A stretch of 64,000 bases of DNA from Pterobdella sp. o SKG-2022 (Eukaryota > Annelida > Clitellata > Hirudinida > Piscicolidae). The stretch lies in NCBI GenBank assembly GCA_964035795.1, contig OZ038320.1:14866030-14930029 (forward strand), in the 5' to 3' direction. Positions 21,483 through 32,499 of this stretch are shown here, in pieces. The notes beneath the pieces are model-generated. The model was not told the DNA's origin. It searched no databases and was given only the letters and a program-made list of their open reading frames with translations. Position 1 is the first letter of the stretch; each line of letters opens with the position of its first letter. The translations under genes were made by a program, and so were the position numbers.

Positions 21483-23167
21483 TGAAGACGACCACAACTT
21501 CTATTCCTCGGATCTGTGAGTGCGAAGATGGCTGGTCAGACCAATCTTTGCACTGAATTGCCTTGAGCAGTGTGAACAGGGATACGTTGAAGTAGAAGAA
21601 GCAGTACTCACTCTTATTTTGCGACGCTGGCGTTTCTACTCTTGGTCTTCCATACGCCTCGTTTCGAAGCTCGACACATCAGTGGAAACAGTGCTGCGCC
21701 AGAAAGTCCGGTCTCGAGCTATTTTTTTCCAGGTGTCAGAATCAATGTTGCAATGTTTTAGAGAAGCCTTCAGTGTGTCCTTATATCGCTTCCTCTGACC
21801 TCCAAGAAAGCGCTTGCCTTCAACCAGCTCACCAAAAAGCAATCGCTTTGGCAGTCGTTCGTCGGGCATTCTAAGTACGTGCCCTGCCCACCTGAACTGA
21901 AAGCGCTTGAGAAAGCATGAATACTCTTCATGTTAGCTTTTTGGAGTACTTCTGTGTCGGGCACTTTATCCTGCCGACGGATGCGAAGCAATTTCCAAAG
22001 GCATCGCATGTGGAAAGAGTTCGGCTGTCTGGCGTGACGACTATATACAGCCATGTTTCGCATGCATATAGTAATGTAGGAAGAATGATTGCACGGTACA
22101 CTTTCAGCTTGGTTAAAAGGTTGATCCCTCTTTTTTCCCACACCTTCTTTCTTAGTGTGCCGAAGGCTAAGCTGGCTCTTGCGATTCTGTAGAAAACCTC
22201 TTTATCGATACTAACAGAATGTGACAAAAAGCTGCCGAGGTATATTGACTTTTTTGCCACTGTAAGCTTTTCGCAGTTGACTGTGATAACTGGCTCTGTG
22301 TAAGGAGTTTTAGGAGCCGGCTGGTACATCAGTTCAGTTTTCTTGATACTTATTGTTAAGCCAAAGTTGTCACAAGCTTTGGCAAACCGGTTTAAGCTTT
22401 CCTGCATAATCGACTGTGCCAGCATTTAATGCGCAGTCGTCAGCAAAGAGAAAGTCGCGGGCAATGGCTTTTTGAACTTGGGTTTTTGCCTGAAGTCTAC
22501 GTAAGTTGAACAGTTTTCCATCAGTTTGGAATTTGAAGTTAACTCCAATGTCACCAAGGCGAAAAGCGTCAGTCAGCATAGCTGAAAACATCATACTAAA
22601 AAGAGTTGGAGCAAGAACGCAGCCCTGTTTTACGCCACTTGTGACTGGAAACAGCTCTGAGTACACCCTATCATTCTGCACCCTAGCTTGCATACCGTCA
22701 TGAAACTGTCTGACCATAGTAATAAACTTAGCTGGACAGCTAAACTTGGCCATGATCTCCCAGAGTCCTTTTCTGCAGACAGTATCGAAAGCCTTCGTCA
22801 GGTTTACAAAAGTTGTATAAAGACCGACGTTTTGTTCTTGACACTTTTCTTGGAGTTGTCGTGCTGCAAAGATCATGTCTGTTGTGCCACGCTCTGGTCT
22901 GAACCCACACTGACTTTCAAACAATAAACCGTCTTCCAGGTGGTCAATCAAGCGGTTCAGCAGAACTCTAGCTAAGATCTTCCCAGCGAAATACCACGAT
23001 GGTTGTCGTATGTCTGACGATTTTCTTTGCGCTTGTATAGGTGGACTATAGAAGCATCTTTCAGTTTTTGTGGGATAAGTTCTTGTTTCCACATAGACTC
23101 GAATAGCTCACATAGCTTCCTGATCATGATTGGGCCATCAAAGGCGAAGATTTCCGCAGGGATGGAG
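21483..23167 (-). mobile_element. LINE (copy 2) inserted in Tigger, RT with FADD box and C2H2 tail
   Basis: The minus strand encodes, from 23167 down: PIMIRKLCELFESMW, GFRPERGTTDMIFAARQLQE, FVNLTKAFDTVC, SGVKQGCVLAPTLFSMMF, DFLFADDCALNAGT (catalytic), LTISIKKTELMYQPAP, SIYLGSFLSHSV, LPTLLYACETW, RIRRQDKVPDTEVLQK. A C-terminal zinc finger follows at 21501-21590 (YPCSHCSRQFSAKIGLTSH then LRTH). It is 5' truncated, with a few frameshifts. It is more GC-rich than its surroundings and in the same family as 10988-12539. It splits the transposase gene. Confidence 0.9.
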
Positions 23168-23488
23168 TGTGCACTAGATTGACGACTATCTGGCTGTTGA
23201 TGAGAATGCAGCAACTTCTTCATCCATCATGACAGATGATGAGATAATCAACGCTGTTCAAAATGCGACAAAGAATGCTGGTGACAATGAACAAGATGTA
23301 AAAGATGAAAGTGAGAAGCAGCCAAAATTAGACTGGTAGATGCATACTTAGCACTTTGTACACTTCGAATATATGGCCTGCAGATGCAGAACCATGCCAT
23401 GGAAGACGTCACAAACTAGTGTGAGGATGTTCTTCGGGAATAAGTCAAAACAATCTCAAGCAGAAAAAGTTAACCGAATACTTTAAAT
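23168..23488 (+). pseudogene. Tigger/pogo-like transposase, C-terminal part
   Basis: The reading frame continues as DDYLAVDENAATSS, MTDDEIINAVQNA and an acidic stretch. After a frameshift come TLRIYGLQMQNHAMEDV and CEDVLRE, then SRKKLTEYFK and a stop. This is the acidic tail and helical C-terminus of Tigger transposases. RKKLTEYF has the spacing of a PCNA-interacting (PIP) box, which pogo transposase is known to carry, but with Arg for the usual Gln. Confidence 0.85.
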
Positions 23489-23597
23489 GAATGACTCATG
23501 AAATTCATTGTTGAAGTTTTAAATTAATTTTGATAACTGAATAAATGCACTATGAAACTCACTGTTATTTCAAAATTACTTTTTTAAATATTTTCAT

Positions 23598-23652
23598 TAG
23601 TGACTTTAGAAAACTAGTCTAACGCTCTACCAGCTGAGCTATGCAGACCGAC
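23598..23652 (-). mobile_element. tRNA-derived SINE head fragment
   Basis: The reverse complement reads GTCGGTCTGCATAGCTCAGC then TGGTAGAGCGTTAGACTAG. This is a near-perfect tRNA D-arm with a polymerase III A box. No B box follows, so only the head remains. It is similar to the SINE at 17650. Confidence 0.6.
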
Positions 23653-23660
23653 AAATAAAC

Positions 23661-23998
23661 TTTGGAATATAATATTTTATTTCATAGGTATACTAAATAA
23701 TTTTTTCTTAAAAAGCTCTTAAACGAATGAAATTTTATAAAAAATATCTTTTCGTTCATAAGTTATTCTATAAATTGAGATTAAGCGATTTTTTGTGAGC
23801 TGCACTATTTGAATGATTAGATAAACTTCTCCAAAAACCCGGAAAATCTCGTGTTTTGAGGTGTCCGGATTTTTGAAAACGTAATATTTTCTAACCCAGT
23901 CATGAATGAAAGCAAGATTTTCCAAAGGGATACTTTCAAGATGTGAATGGAAGTTTATATCCGATGTTAAGTTGACTTTCAAAGTTTCAGCTTGGGGT
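23661..23998. other. No recognised feature
   Basis: An 87-codon open stretch at 23719-23982 on the minus strand is not recognised. Composition is AT-rich and there is no further support. Confidence 0.35.
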
Positions 23999-24002
23999 TG
24001 TT

Positions 24003-24125
24003 GATATATATATATATATAAAGATATATATATATAAAGATATATATATATAAAGATATATATATATATATAAAGATATATATATATATGAAGATATATA
24101 TATATATTTATATATAGATCTATAT
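24003..24125. repeat. Minisatellite of (AT)n-AAG units
   Basis: About six units of ATATATATATATAAAG, each with a variable number of AT. It adjoins the 3' end of a LINE fragment, a frequent LINE tail position. Confidence 0.9.
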
Positions 24126-24169
24126 ATGGATAAATAAAATTTTCGGCCTACCTATTTATTTACAGCATC

Positions 24170-24560
24170 AATTTTAAAAGTGAGAGCCTTTCATAAAACA
24201 TTCCCTTTATTCATCCTCATCACATGACCAAACCATCTCACATTGCTACCTTTAGCTAAAGTCTTTTTTAAACCTAACCTATCAATTAAAGATTTACTTT
24301 TAAACCCATCTGATAACTTCACCCCACAAATCGCTCTAACCATAGTCCTTTCTGTTCTTTTCAGAATATTCAAAACATTTTGTTTAAAACACCAAACCTC
24401 ACTCCCAAATAGTATTGTTTATCTAACATAGCCTGTATAAACTCATCCTTTGATTTTGAGAAAATGCTTAGATAATAAAATATCGCTTCATTCTACAATT
24501 TTCGCTCAGTCTGATATCATTCTTGCTGTTACAGCCGCCTCGCTATTTCTGCTAGAATCT
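24170..24560 (-). pseudogene. LINE C-terminal fragment
   Basis: The minus strand reads ILKRTERTMVRAICGVKL and SNVRWFGHVMRMNKGNVL, the post-RT helical region (RxMxRxICGVxL...RWFGHVxR). The frame decays beyond about 24430. Confidence 0.7.
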
Positions 24561-24839
24561 TTTTTACTTCCGTAGTATAGAAAAGAATGCAATGTCTCAA
24601 TGCCATCATATAAAGATTCTACAGGTTATGCATTAAAATCCGTCCTACTTTTGCTTAAGACAAATCTTTAGCTAGCTTTGCGGACACTTGGAATCTTTGC
24701 ACATCCAGGAATAACACTTAGAGGCTATTAGTGAGTTAATCATCATTTTCTTACAGCAAACTCCACAAGGGTCTATTTTACTTTGATGATTTTTCTGCAT
24801 TTCCGGTTCCTGCCTTTAACGTGGTGCTAGTTCTGATAA

Positions 24840-25245
24840 AATTAGCTTAAATGGAAACATCTACGACAGTTTTAATGAACGTAGCAACTTTTAATGTAAG
24901 AGTATTAACAAATAAATTTAAACAAAATTGTCTACTGAAAGACAATTCGTCCTTGAGGCTCGACTTTTGTCTCGTACAAGAAACGAAATGCACCGAACCT
25001 CACACCATAACAAAAAACATCCACACGATAACTAACCGATTCTGATAAGTTCTATGGGTTAGGAATACGGTATAATTCTAAAATATTCCAACTTACCAAA
25101 ATAACATAATATGAAAGACTTGTGTGCTTTTACCAGCTTAACTCGAAACAAAACGATAAGGAAAAAATAGATATCATCAACGTGTACGCCCCAACCAACA
25201 TACTAGCATCCTCAAAACTGAAAGAATTAGAATTATAGAGATCTC
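24840..25245 (+). pseudogene. LINE endonuclease N-terminal fragment
   Basis: The plus strand encodes MNVATFNVRVLTNKF, LDFCLVQETKCTEP and, after a frame change, INVYAPTN. These are the first three EEP endonuclease motifs. It ends where LINE Y begins. Confidence 0.72.
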
Positions 25246-25249
25246 GAAT

Positions 25250-28200
25250 CAGGTATGAAAATACTTCAAATCGTCAGTCGTCGCAAGGTATCTCAAAGCA
25301 CTAGCCTGTCTCCGCAGCTTTCCGCCGACAGTCGCTGCATGGGGGGCAAAGGGTAAATGACGATCATGTGACATCAAGGAACTTGGGGAGGGGATTATAT
25401 TTAAGTGCGTGACCACTTAGCTTCAAATTGGGACGCCAGCTAGCTTCGTGCATGCTGATGGTGAAAAAGGAGCATTCTGACTTCTGAACAGAAAGTTCCA
25501 TCTTCCACTGTTTGCTCCATTCCGCGATTTGGTTCAGGTTAGTTTGCAAGCTCTATTCTGCTTGTAGTAGACCAGAGGCCTGACTCCAAACAGCTACATC
25601 GTCTGCGAAAAGGCTCACGTTGGATTGAGCGATGCCGTTGGGTAGGTCATTAAGATAAAAAAAACAACAGAAGTGGCGATAAAACTGATCCCTGCGGGAC
25701 GCCTTGCTTCAAAATGACCGTTTTGCTCTTTTCTCCGTCAAACGTCACCCATGTGAGTCTGTTGGAAAGCCAAGCTTGGACCCATCGTAGCATCTTGGTT
25801 GGAACTCCCATTTGCTGCATTTTAAAAAGAAGCGCATCCCGCCACACCTTGTCGTATGCTCTAGAGTAGCCGATCAGAGCCATTACCGTACGCTGCATTG
25901 GTACGTGCTGGAACCCATCACTGATAGATTGGGAAAGTCGGAGAAACTGGTCCTCTGTACTGCGGCCGGTACGGAACCCGGCTTGAAAGGGTGTAAAAAG
26001 ATTATGACATTCCGCATAATCGGTTGGTTACTAGCCTCTCCATAACTTTCCCCATCGTCGAGGTGAGAGAGATTGGCCGATAGCTATCAAGACACTGGGC
26101 ATCTTTGCCTGCTTTAAGTAATGGGCGTACATCAGCTACTCTCCAGGCTTGAGGTATCTCCATTGTCGACCAAGATAGGTTGCAGATTCGTAATAAGGTA
26201 TTAATGGCTATAGGACCAATGTGGTGAAAGAGTTTGGGATCGATCACGTCAGGTCCGGGGGCTTTGGATAGATTGAGGCTTTTGAGTGCTGCATTAAGCT
26301 CGCTTAGAGTGAACTCTCTGCATTTCTCAGAGTGAACCGGTTCAGAGCGTAGTAGACCATTCAAAAGCTTCTTGAGACCACGGTTCGGTTTTTCGACCTT
26401 TAGCGAACTCACACTTCAGTACAATTTGACGAATGCATTCGCTTTGGGCTGACATAATTTTTGCCGTTTTCGGAGATGATACGAGCAGTTTCAGAAGTTT
26501 TGTTTGTGGTGAGATTGCGGAGGATTGACCACATCTCTTTAGTTCCCTTTCTTTTCATCACCTTCCGCTACCAAATTTCCGTCTTTCGTTCCCGAACCAG
26601 ACGTTTCAGATGAGCAGCTCGATCTTTGTAATGCTCGGACTGGATACCGGACGTTGCTCTTGCGGTGTCTCTCTATTTCAGCCTGAAATATTTCTGTTAT
26701 TCCAGCCATACCTACGGCTTTGAGACCGATGTGAGATTTTGCGGCGGTAAGAATGGCGGCGCAAAATGATTCATATGCAGAGGTGATGGATGCATTCTCG
26801 TCAGATGAGTTTTGGGATATTCGCTCTTCAAAGTCTGCTGTGTATGCTGAGATGTTGCCCTTCTTCCAGTTCCACACCAGTCGTTATAGTCCCTCCCGTT
26901 GTTGTGACGGGAGGTAGAGAGTCGTCAAGATAGGCCTGTGGTCGGATGAAAGAGAATCCAGCGGTGTCCAGTCACAGTGGTGGTGAATACCATTGTGGAC
27001 AATAGTGACACCTGGAGAAGAGAAGCCGCCGGAAGCTGGATCTTGACGCGTGGCGAGTTCAGCATCATTGAGGAAGTCTCCCTCGGCATCCATGATGGCC
27101 TCCGCAAGCTGGGCACCTCTATCGTCAGAACGTGCATGCTTATTCCATATTTCATTGTGGGCATTCAAATCAGCACAGATTATCTCATTCTCCTGTATTT
27201 CTGGTTGAAAAACTGACATTGAAAAACCAATCCGTTGCAGGAAATGGGAGTTCTCTTGAGGGAGATTCCAATTGGAAATGGTTACTGTCTGCTGGTTGGA
27301 AATTGGGATTTGTATTGACAGTCTTTCAAGAGCTCCTTCTTTATTGTTAAGTGGTCGGCACACTTTGTAGGGTAGTGATTTCTTGACATACGTTAGAAGA
27401 CTTCCTCCCCGAGTTTCCCCTTGTACTGGTCGGTCTCTACGAACTGGGTGATAATTGGTGAGAGTTGGGGTTTTATCGCGCGGGAGAAGGCGAGTTTCAT
27501 GTATTGCGATTACATCTACCTTGTGCTTTTTTTGCTAAGTCTTCAAGAATTTGGCTTTCCCTGTAAATACCGCTTGCGTTCCACTGTAGTATACTGATCT
27601 GTGGCTTGAAGATCCCGGCCTAGGTCTTGTCGAGCTTTGGTTTGGTGTCGTCGTCAGTGTCTTCATGATCTTCTTGTGGTCGGCACCTGGGGCAACGCCA
27701 TGTAGGTACACATTTGCTTGACTTCTTATCGTAGTCATGTATTGGATGTGGAAAGGACTCTTACACTGACTGCACTTGAGTCGGGGAGCACCATGGTGGA
27801 TTTTTCTTTTGCATTCCGTGCACCAGGTGCCATTAAGCAGGGCTTGTGGTTCCTTCTCAGGTCCAGCTGCGGAAGTATTTGTTTCCGCGAGAATTGATGG
27901 AGGGTTTATAGCAGGGAGTGAAAGCACGTGGTCTACTTCTGTCACCTCTCGACCAGAACAGCAGCTCCACTCTCGGCGTCCATCTCTGATCTCTGCTCTC
28001 TGGGTTCTCAAGAGGCCTGTGCATACAAGATGGTAGTGAGCGCCACAGTCGTTGCAGGTAGCCTTGTGCCTGATCGGATGCTTACACTTAGCGCACTCTT
28101 GTGGTACTCTATCATTGTTGTCAAAGTCGTCATTTTGGTCATCTTCCGTTACTTAGTCATTACTCATCGTCGAGCGAAGGCAGCAAATCCAAGATAACGC

Positions 28201-28733
28201 TCCCATCTTTGCTCTTTCAAGCTCATTTCGTGTCAGTCTGGTGCATCTAAGATGAGTTGGAAGATTACAGGAGTGACACTTAAGCCCGTTCTGTCCTATT
28301 CAGAAGCTCCTTCCGCACTTGGTGCATAGGTGGAATGGATTCTACGGGCGGCATTTCCGGCATTGGTAGTTGTCGGCTTCTCGGAATCTGATCACTTCCG
28401 TCCTCGATAAGCCGCTGCATTTGTGGTGATAAGAGTCTGCATATGATACACCGTAACGCCTTTGCTGTGCATGTTTTCCCACGTTTTCTGTAAAGCTGCT
28501 TGAAACCAGGGATGAGTTCAATGTCTCCAGCACGGATAAGTTTGGATTTGAGAGCCCTATAAGGTGACGGTTTGATGACAAGAGCCTTGGACCCAGACCT
28601 TGGGAAAAAACCGACTTTCTCCCTTTTGATAGTGGTAGTGGTGTGTATTGGGTTTTTATTGGTGATGGTGTATGGGTTTGTGGTGATAGCGCTGGTAAGG
28701 ATGATGGTTTCTCGTCGTGAATAGGAACTCTCC
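25250..28733 (-). mobile_element. LINE Y (antisense): zinc-rich N-terminus, endonuclease, RT with FADD
   Basis: From 28.7 kb down: several Cys-pair units (CIIC, CRKC, CTKC...CHSC, CAKC...CNDC, CTEC...CSQC with a following His), resembling PHD-like zinc-binding domains. Next is the endonuclease at about 27360-26890 (ADLNAHNEIWNKHA, then SDHRPILTTLYLP). RT at 26.4-25.3 kb shows SKAPGPDVIDPKLFHHIGP, SYRPISLTSTMGKVMERLV, GYSRAYDKVWRDAL, KQGVPQGSVLSPLLLFFLS, SLFADDVAVW and EWSKQWKMELSVQKSE. Frameshifts are present. No RNase H is visible, so it is 3' truncated. It is similar in style to jockey/ingi/Vingi elements. Confidence 0.85.
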
Positions 28734-30800
28734 GTTGGGCCCGACACGGCGTGAAGGTGGTTCCTGTAGTCGGACCACAAGGTGATGTCGTCTGCGTATG
28801 TGATAAGTTTAAGTGAGTTGATTTTGGGGAGTGGTGTGTCTGAGAGGTATATGTTGAATAGTGTGGGTGATAAGACGGTCCCATTGGGCAACTCCTGCCT
28901 TGATTTTTGTGTTTGGATGTTTGAGTGTTGTATGAGGTGTATTGTCAGCGGCCTCTTAGATAGTTGGCTAAGAATTTAACTATTGTTGTGGGAATGTGGG
29001 TGTTGTGTATTTTGTGGATGAGTTGGTGGATGCTGACCGTATCGAATGCTTTGGTCATGTCGAGAGCGTGAGGATTGTTCTATGAGAAGGTTTTTTTTGG
29101 TGAAATCTGTGAGTATGGTGTTTTTGATATGGTGTAGAGCTGTGGTGGTGGAGTGTGCAGCTCTGAAGCCATGTTGATGTGTTAGGAGGATTATATTAGT
29201 GGTGATGTGTGGGGGGATGATTTTTTCTAGGGTTTTTGCTATAGGAGAGAGTAAGGCTATTGGTCGGCATGAGAAGGGGAGTGAAGGGTTTTTGTTGGGT
29301 TTGGCAATGGGAAAGATTTTGGATGTTTTCTATAGTTGGGGTATGGTGTTTGTGTTGATTGTGATGTTGAAGAGATTGGTTAAGTGTTTGATGGCTATGG
29401 GTTTTAGGTATTTGATGTTTATATTATCAGGTCCTGTAGAATTGTTGTTTTTGGATTCTTTTATTGCATGAGTGGTTTCTGTTTCTGTGATTATTATTGG
29501 GGTTGATGTGAGTGATTTGGTGAGTTTATTTATTATTCTGTAAGTGGGGTTGGAGGAGTGTTTTGTGGTTGATTTGAAATATTTTTTTATTGTGTTGGCT
29601 TTTTGTGTGTCTGTGTGGGCTTTGTTGTTGTGAGTGATGGTTGTGTTGGTGGGAGTGGTGGGTTTTTTAGGGTTGAAAGCCTTTACTGTAGATTATAGAA
29701 TGTGGGATTTTTTCTTGTGATCCCAGTCAGCTTTCAGATGCTCTTCCCATTTTTGTGTTGTTGGATGAGATTGGTTATGTGTTGGTTGGGTGTGGATAGT
29801 GGAGGATCTTTGTTATTAAAGGCTCTGGTGTAGTTTCGTTTAGATATAAGTGTAGTGATTTTTTCGGGAAGTGGGTTTAACTGTTCCTTTGGGAACGTTT
29901 TTACGGTCTGATGCGAGTATAGCATTTGTGATGAGGTGGCTAGCTGTGCGGGGGTCTTCGTGAAGGAGGGTGTTTTTGAGTGTGTGTTCTACGTCTTTGG
30001 TGTATTGGAGCCAGTTTGCTTTCCTGTGGTTGGTAACAGATCTGAAGGGTTTAGTTGTGAGTATTTTGTATATGTTTTTGAATTTGATGAGCATGGGGAG
30101 ATGGTCGGAGTTCAGGGCTTTTGGTGTTTGCCAAGTGAGGTTGGCTGATATTGTGGTGTCTGCTGTAGTGATGTCAGGGAAGATGGATTGTTGCTTATGG
30201 TTGAGAGGTAGTCGGGTGGAAACATTTTGATTGAGAACGATGTGGTTTGAATTGAAAATGAGTGAAGTTATGAGTTGGCTTCTGTGGTCCATGAAGGGAG
30301 AGTGAGCATTAAAGTCACCCGTGATTATGGAATTGGGAAGGCTTGTGGGGTGAATGAAAATGTTGGTGATTGATTTATTTATGTTGTTGGTGTTGGGTGG
30401 AATATAGACGTTTGAAAGTTTTTGGAGTGAAGATTTGATGTGTGTGACATACGAATGAGGGTGAGTAGGATTTGAGTTTGGTATGTGAGCATTTGAGGTG
30501 AAACCAGTGAGGGGTGGTATGATTGCATTGGATGAAGGATTGATATAGTGTGATTTTGTTTTTATATACAGCACAGTACCACATGGGTCCAGGGTTGCTT
30601 TGCCCATCCCCTGCGAGAAGCAGCTGAGCCCTTTTCCACCAGTCCAGGTCTTGGTGGAAGCAGGCCTTAAAAAAGATGGCCTGATTTGAGGTCCTCTTCT
30701 TGTTGAGAGAGCAAGAGAACAGGGGGTGTTGAAGCAGATTTGGTTCTCATGAAGACATATCCCGACCACGTGTAGGCCTGCCTCCCTCGGAACCAATAAT
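28734..30800 (-). mobile_element. LINE X-1 (antisense): endonuclease and RT to the YADD box
   Basis: The minus strand encodes an endonuclease at 30.5-29.9 kb with VYIPPNTNNINKSI, SIITGDFNAHSPFMDHRSQ and LNSDHLPMLIKF. RT follows with HYRPIALLSPIAKTLEKII-type motifs, GTVLSPTLFNIYLSD and LITYADDITLW (about 28790). The sequence then switches to LINE Y. The sense strand is strongly depleted in G. Stops and frameshifts are scattered. The 5' end is near 30790, judged by the end of similarity with X-2. Confidence 0.83.
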
Positions 30801-30859
30801 TTGCATACCATGTGTTGCAGAGATTAACTATTGCACTATAAATGTCTCATTATTAAGAT

Positions 30860-31030
30860 GTTCTATACTGTTCTAGAATTTTCAATATTTTTTTATTGCT
30901 CTAGAATGTTTCATACACAAAAAATAACTTATTATTAGAATGTCTATACTGTTCTAGAATGCTCTAATTTCTATATTGTTCTAGAAGGTTCTATTTTCTA
31001 TAATCTTTTAGAAGATTCTATTTTCTAGAA
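30860..31030. promoter_or_regulatory. Array of heat-shock-element-like motifs in a degenerate tandem repeat
   Basis: Inverted nTTCnnGAAn pentamers recur. Three-pentamer matches TTCTAGAATTTTC at 30871-30883 and TTCTAGAAGGTTC at 30979-30991 are exact. Near matches lie at 30898-30911, 30952-30964 and 31007-31018, and TTCTAGAA at 31023-31030. They sit in a repeat of about 26-30 bp built on TTCTATACTGTTCTAGAA. The array lies just upstream of the sense-strand 5' end of LINE X-1. Binding by heat-shock factor is inferred, not shown. Confidence 0.4.
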
Positions 31031-31032
31031 TA

Positions 31033-31102
31033 TAAATAAATAAATATATACATATATAAATAAATATATATATAAATAAATAAAAATATATATATATAAA
31101 TA

Positions 31103-31134
<32 letters not shown>

Positions 31135-31138
31135 TATA
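31033..31138. repeat. AT-rich simple repeat
   Basis: AAATAAATATATA-type units grade into pure (AT)n. Confidence 0.95.
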
Positions 31139-31990
31139 GAGGTAACTCACTGATAATTCTTCCAAGCATACAATCATCTGGCATATTGAAAATAAGGCAT
31201 GATTTTTGAAATTGCCTATTTCTGGGGTAATAATTTAACTTTCATTATCCTTATGACAAAAATAAAAATATTTTCAAAAAATCATTTAAAGTATTCGTGT
31301 TTTCAGAATTAATAACTCAAATATACTAAAAAAATGCTTCTTTTTTTTTATTTGATTGTTATTGTTAATCAATTAAACAAAAATAAAATGCTAAATTTAC
31401 TTAAACCCCCTTTATAGGTTTAAAAAAATCGACACAAAACTAAATTACTTTTCCCAAGCGAGCACAACTTTCATAAAGCCATGAAAAAAAAAACATTCGA
31501 TCTAATAGGTTTCCTCTTCTCTCATAGATTGTAAACATCATGTAAGAACCTCATCTAAAATACAAAAAGCTATATTCAATAGCAAAAACCTTCAAATAAA
31601 TATACCCGCCAGTTTCAGCCTCATCAGTTTTCAAAAAAAGCCTAAAAACAATTTACATTGTAGTAGTGAGTAATTATATCTTATCTACACATGAAGAGAT
31701 TTATTAACAAAAAATCTTTGAAAAATTACTTAAGATTCCATAATATGTAATTTCAATATCAAACTCATTTGTCCTGACATCAGATGTTTGATCAAGTTCA
31801 AAACCTTTTATATAAAAAGCATTAATGCTTCCAAGAGGCACTATCCTATCACTCAGACCCTATATCAACCGTAGAAAAAGAGACTGGTAAGAAACGTTCC
31901 GGAACCAGGTTTACAAGAAATATAAATTTTGTGTAAGATTTCTGAGTAATGATCAGAAATTGCAAATCTGCTTAAGACTCCTTCTTCTTC
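31139..31990. other. AT-rich sequence, nothing firm
   Basis: No ORF above 60 codons and no repeat recognised. The last 200 bases may be the untranslated end of the inverted PLE fragment starting at 32144. Confidence 0.4.
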
Positions 31991-32070
31991 CAACAAGAAA
32001 AAAAATGTAAAAAGTTGTTTTCTAAACTTACCCCCGTCAAAAGCCGGTCATTGGAATAAAGACATTGCTA

Positions 32071-32144
32071 CTGCTCCCCTTCTTTTGTATCATTTGCATT
32101 CTCTTTAATAGTAGGTCCCAGGCTTTGGTATTGACGTAACATTG
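32071..32144 (-). repeat. Inverted PLE C-terminus segment
   Basis: 74 bp whose reverse complement matches 34659-34732 with about three differences. In reverse it reads VNTKAWDLLLKRMQMIQKKG, the same as the sense-strand end of the PLE protein. Confidence 0.9.
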
Positions 32145-32146
32145 TA

Positions 32147-32428
32147 GAGTTTAACTCCAAATTATAACATCAAACAATAATTGTACCATTCATAAATGCT
32201 TTAAAATAGATCTCATGATATAAAACAATATTACATAATTTGGTCATTAAAAATTTTCAACAACAAACAATTTTCCACATCTACAGTTTTTTCGTTTAAA
32301 TTTTCTACGTTTCTCTACAACTTTGCAAATGAATTATGACAAGGTTTTACTTGTTGAATATTTTAGCTAAATAAAAATTTTTTCCTACGTGTTTTTATAA
32401 ATCCTCATAATTTGAAGTTTACTGGTAA
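32147..32428 (+). repeat. Penelope terminal repeat, left
   Basis: About 280 bp from GAGTTTAACTCCAAATTATA to AGTTTACTGGTAA, nearly identical to 34733-35006. Confidence 0.92.
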
Positions 32429-32499
32429 AATTCAAATTTACAAAGGAACATACGATGTCTTTAAAAAACTATATTACGACTCATTATGATGCGGGTCTC

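Noticed and set aside
29199..30230. Val/Gly/Met-rich plus-strand ORFs
   Set aside because: They are antisense of LINE X-1; the G-rich antisense strand rarely forms stops, so long shadows are expected.
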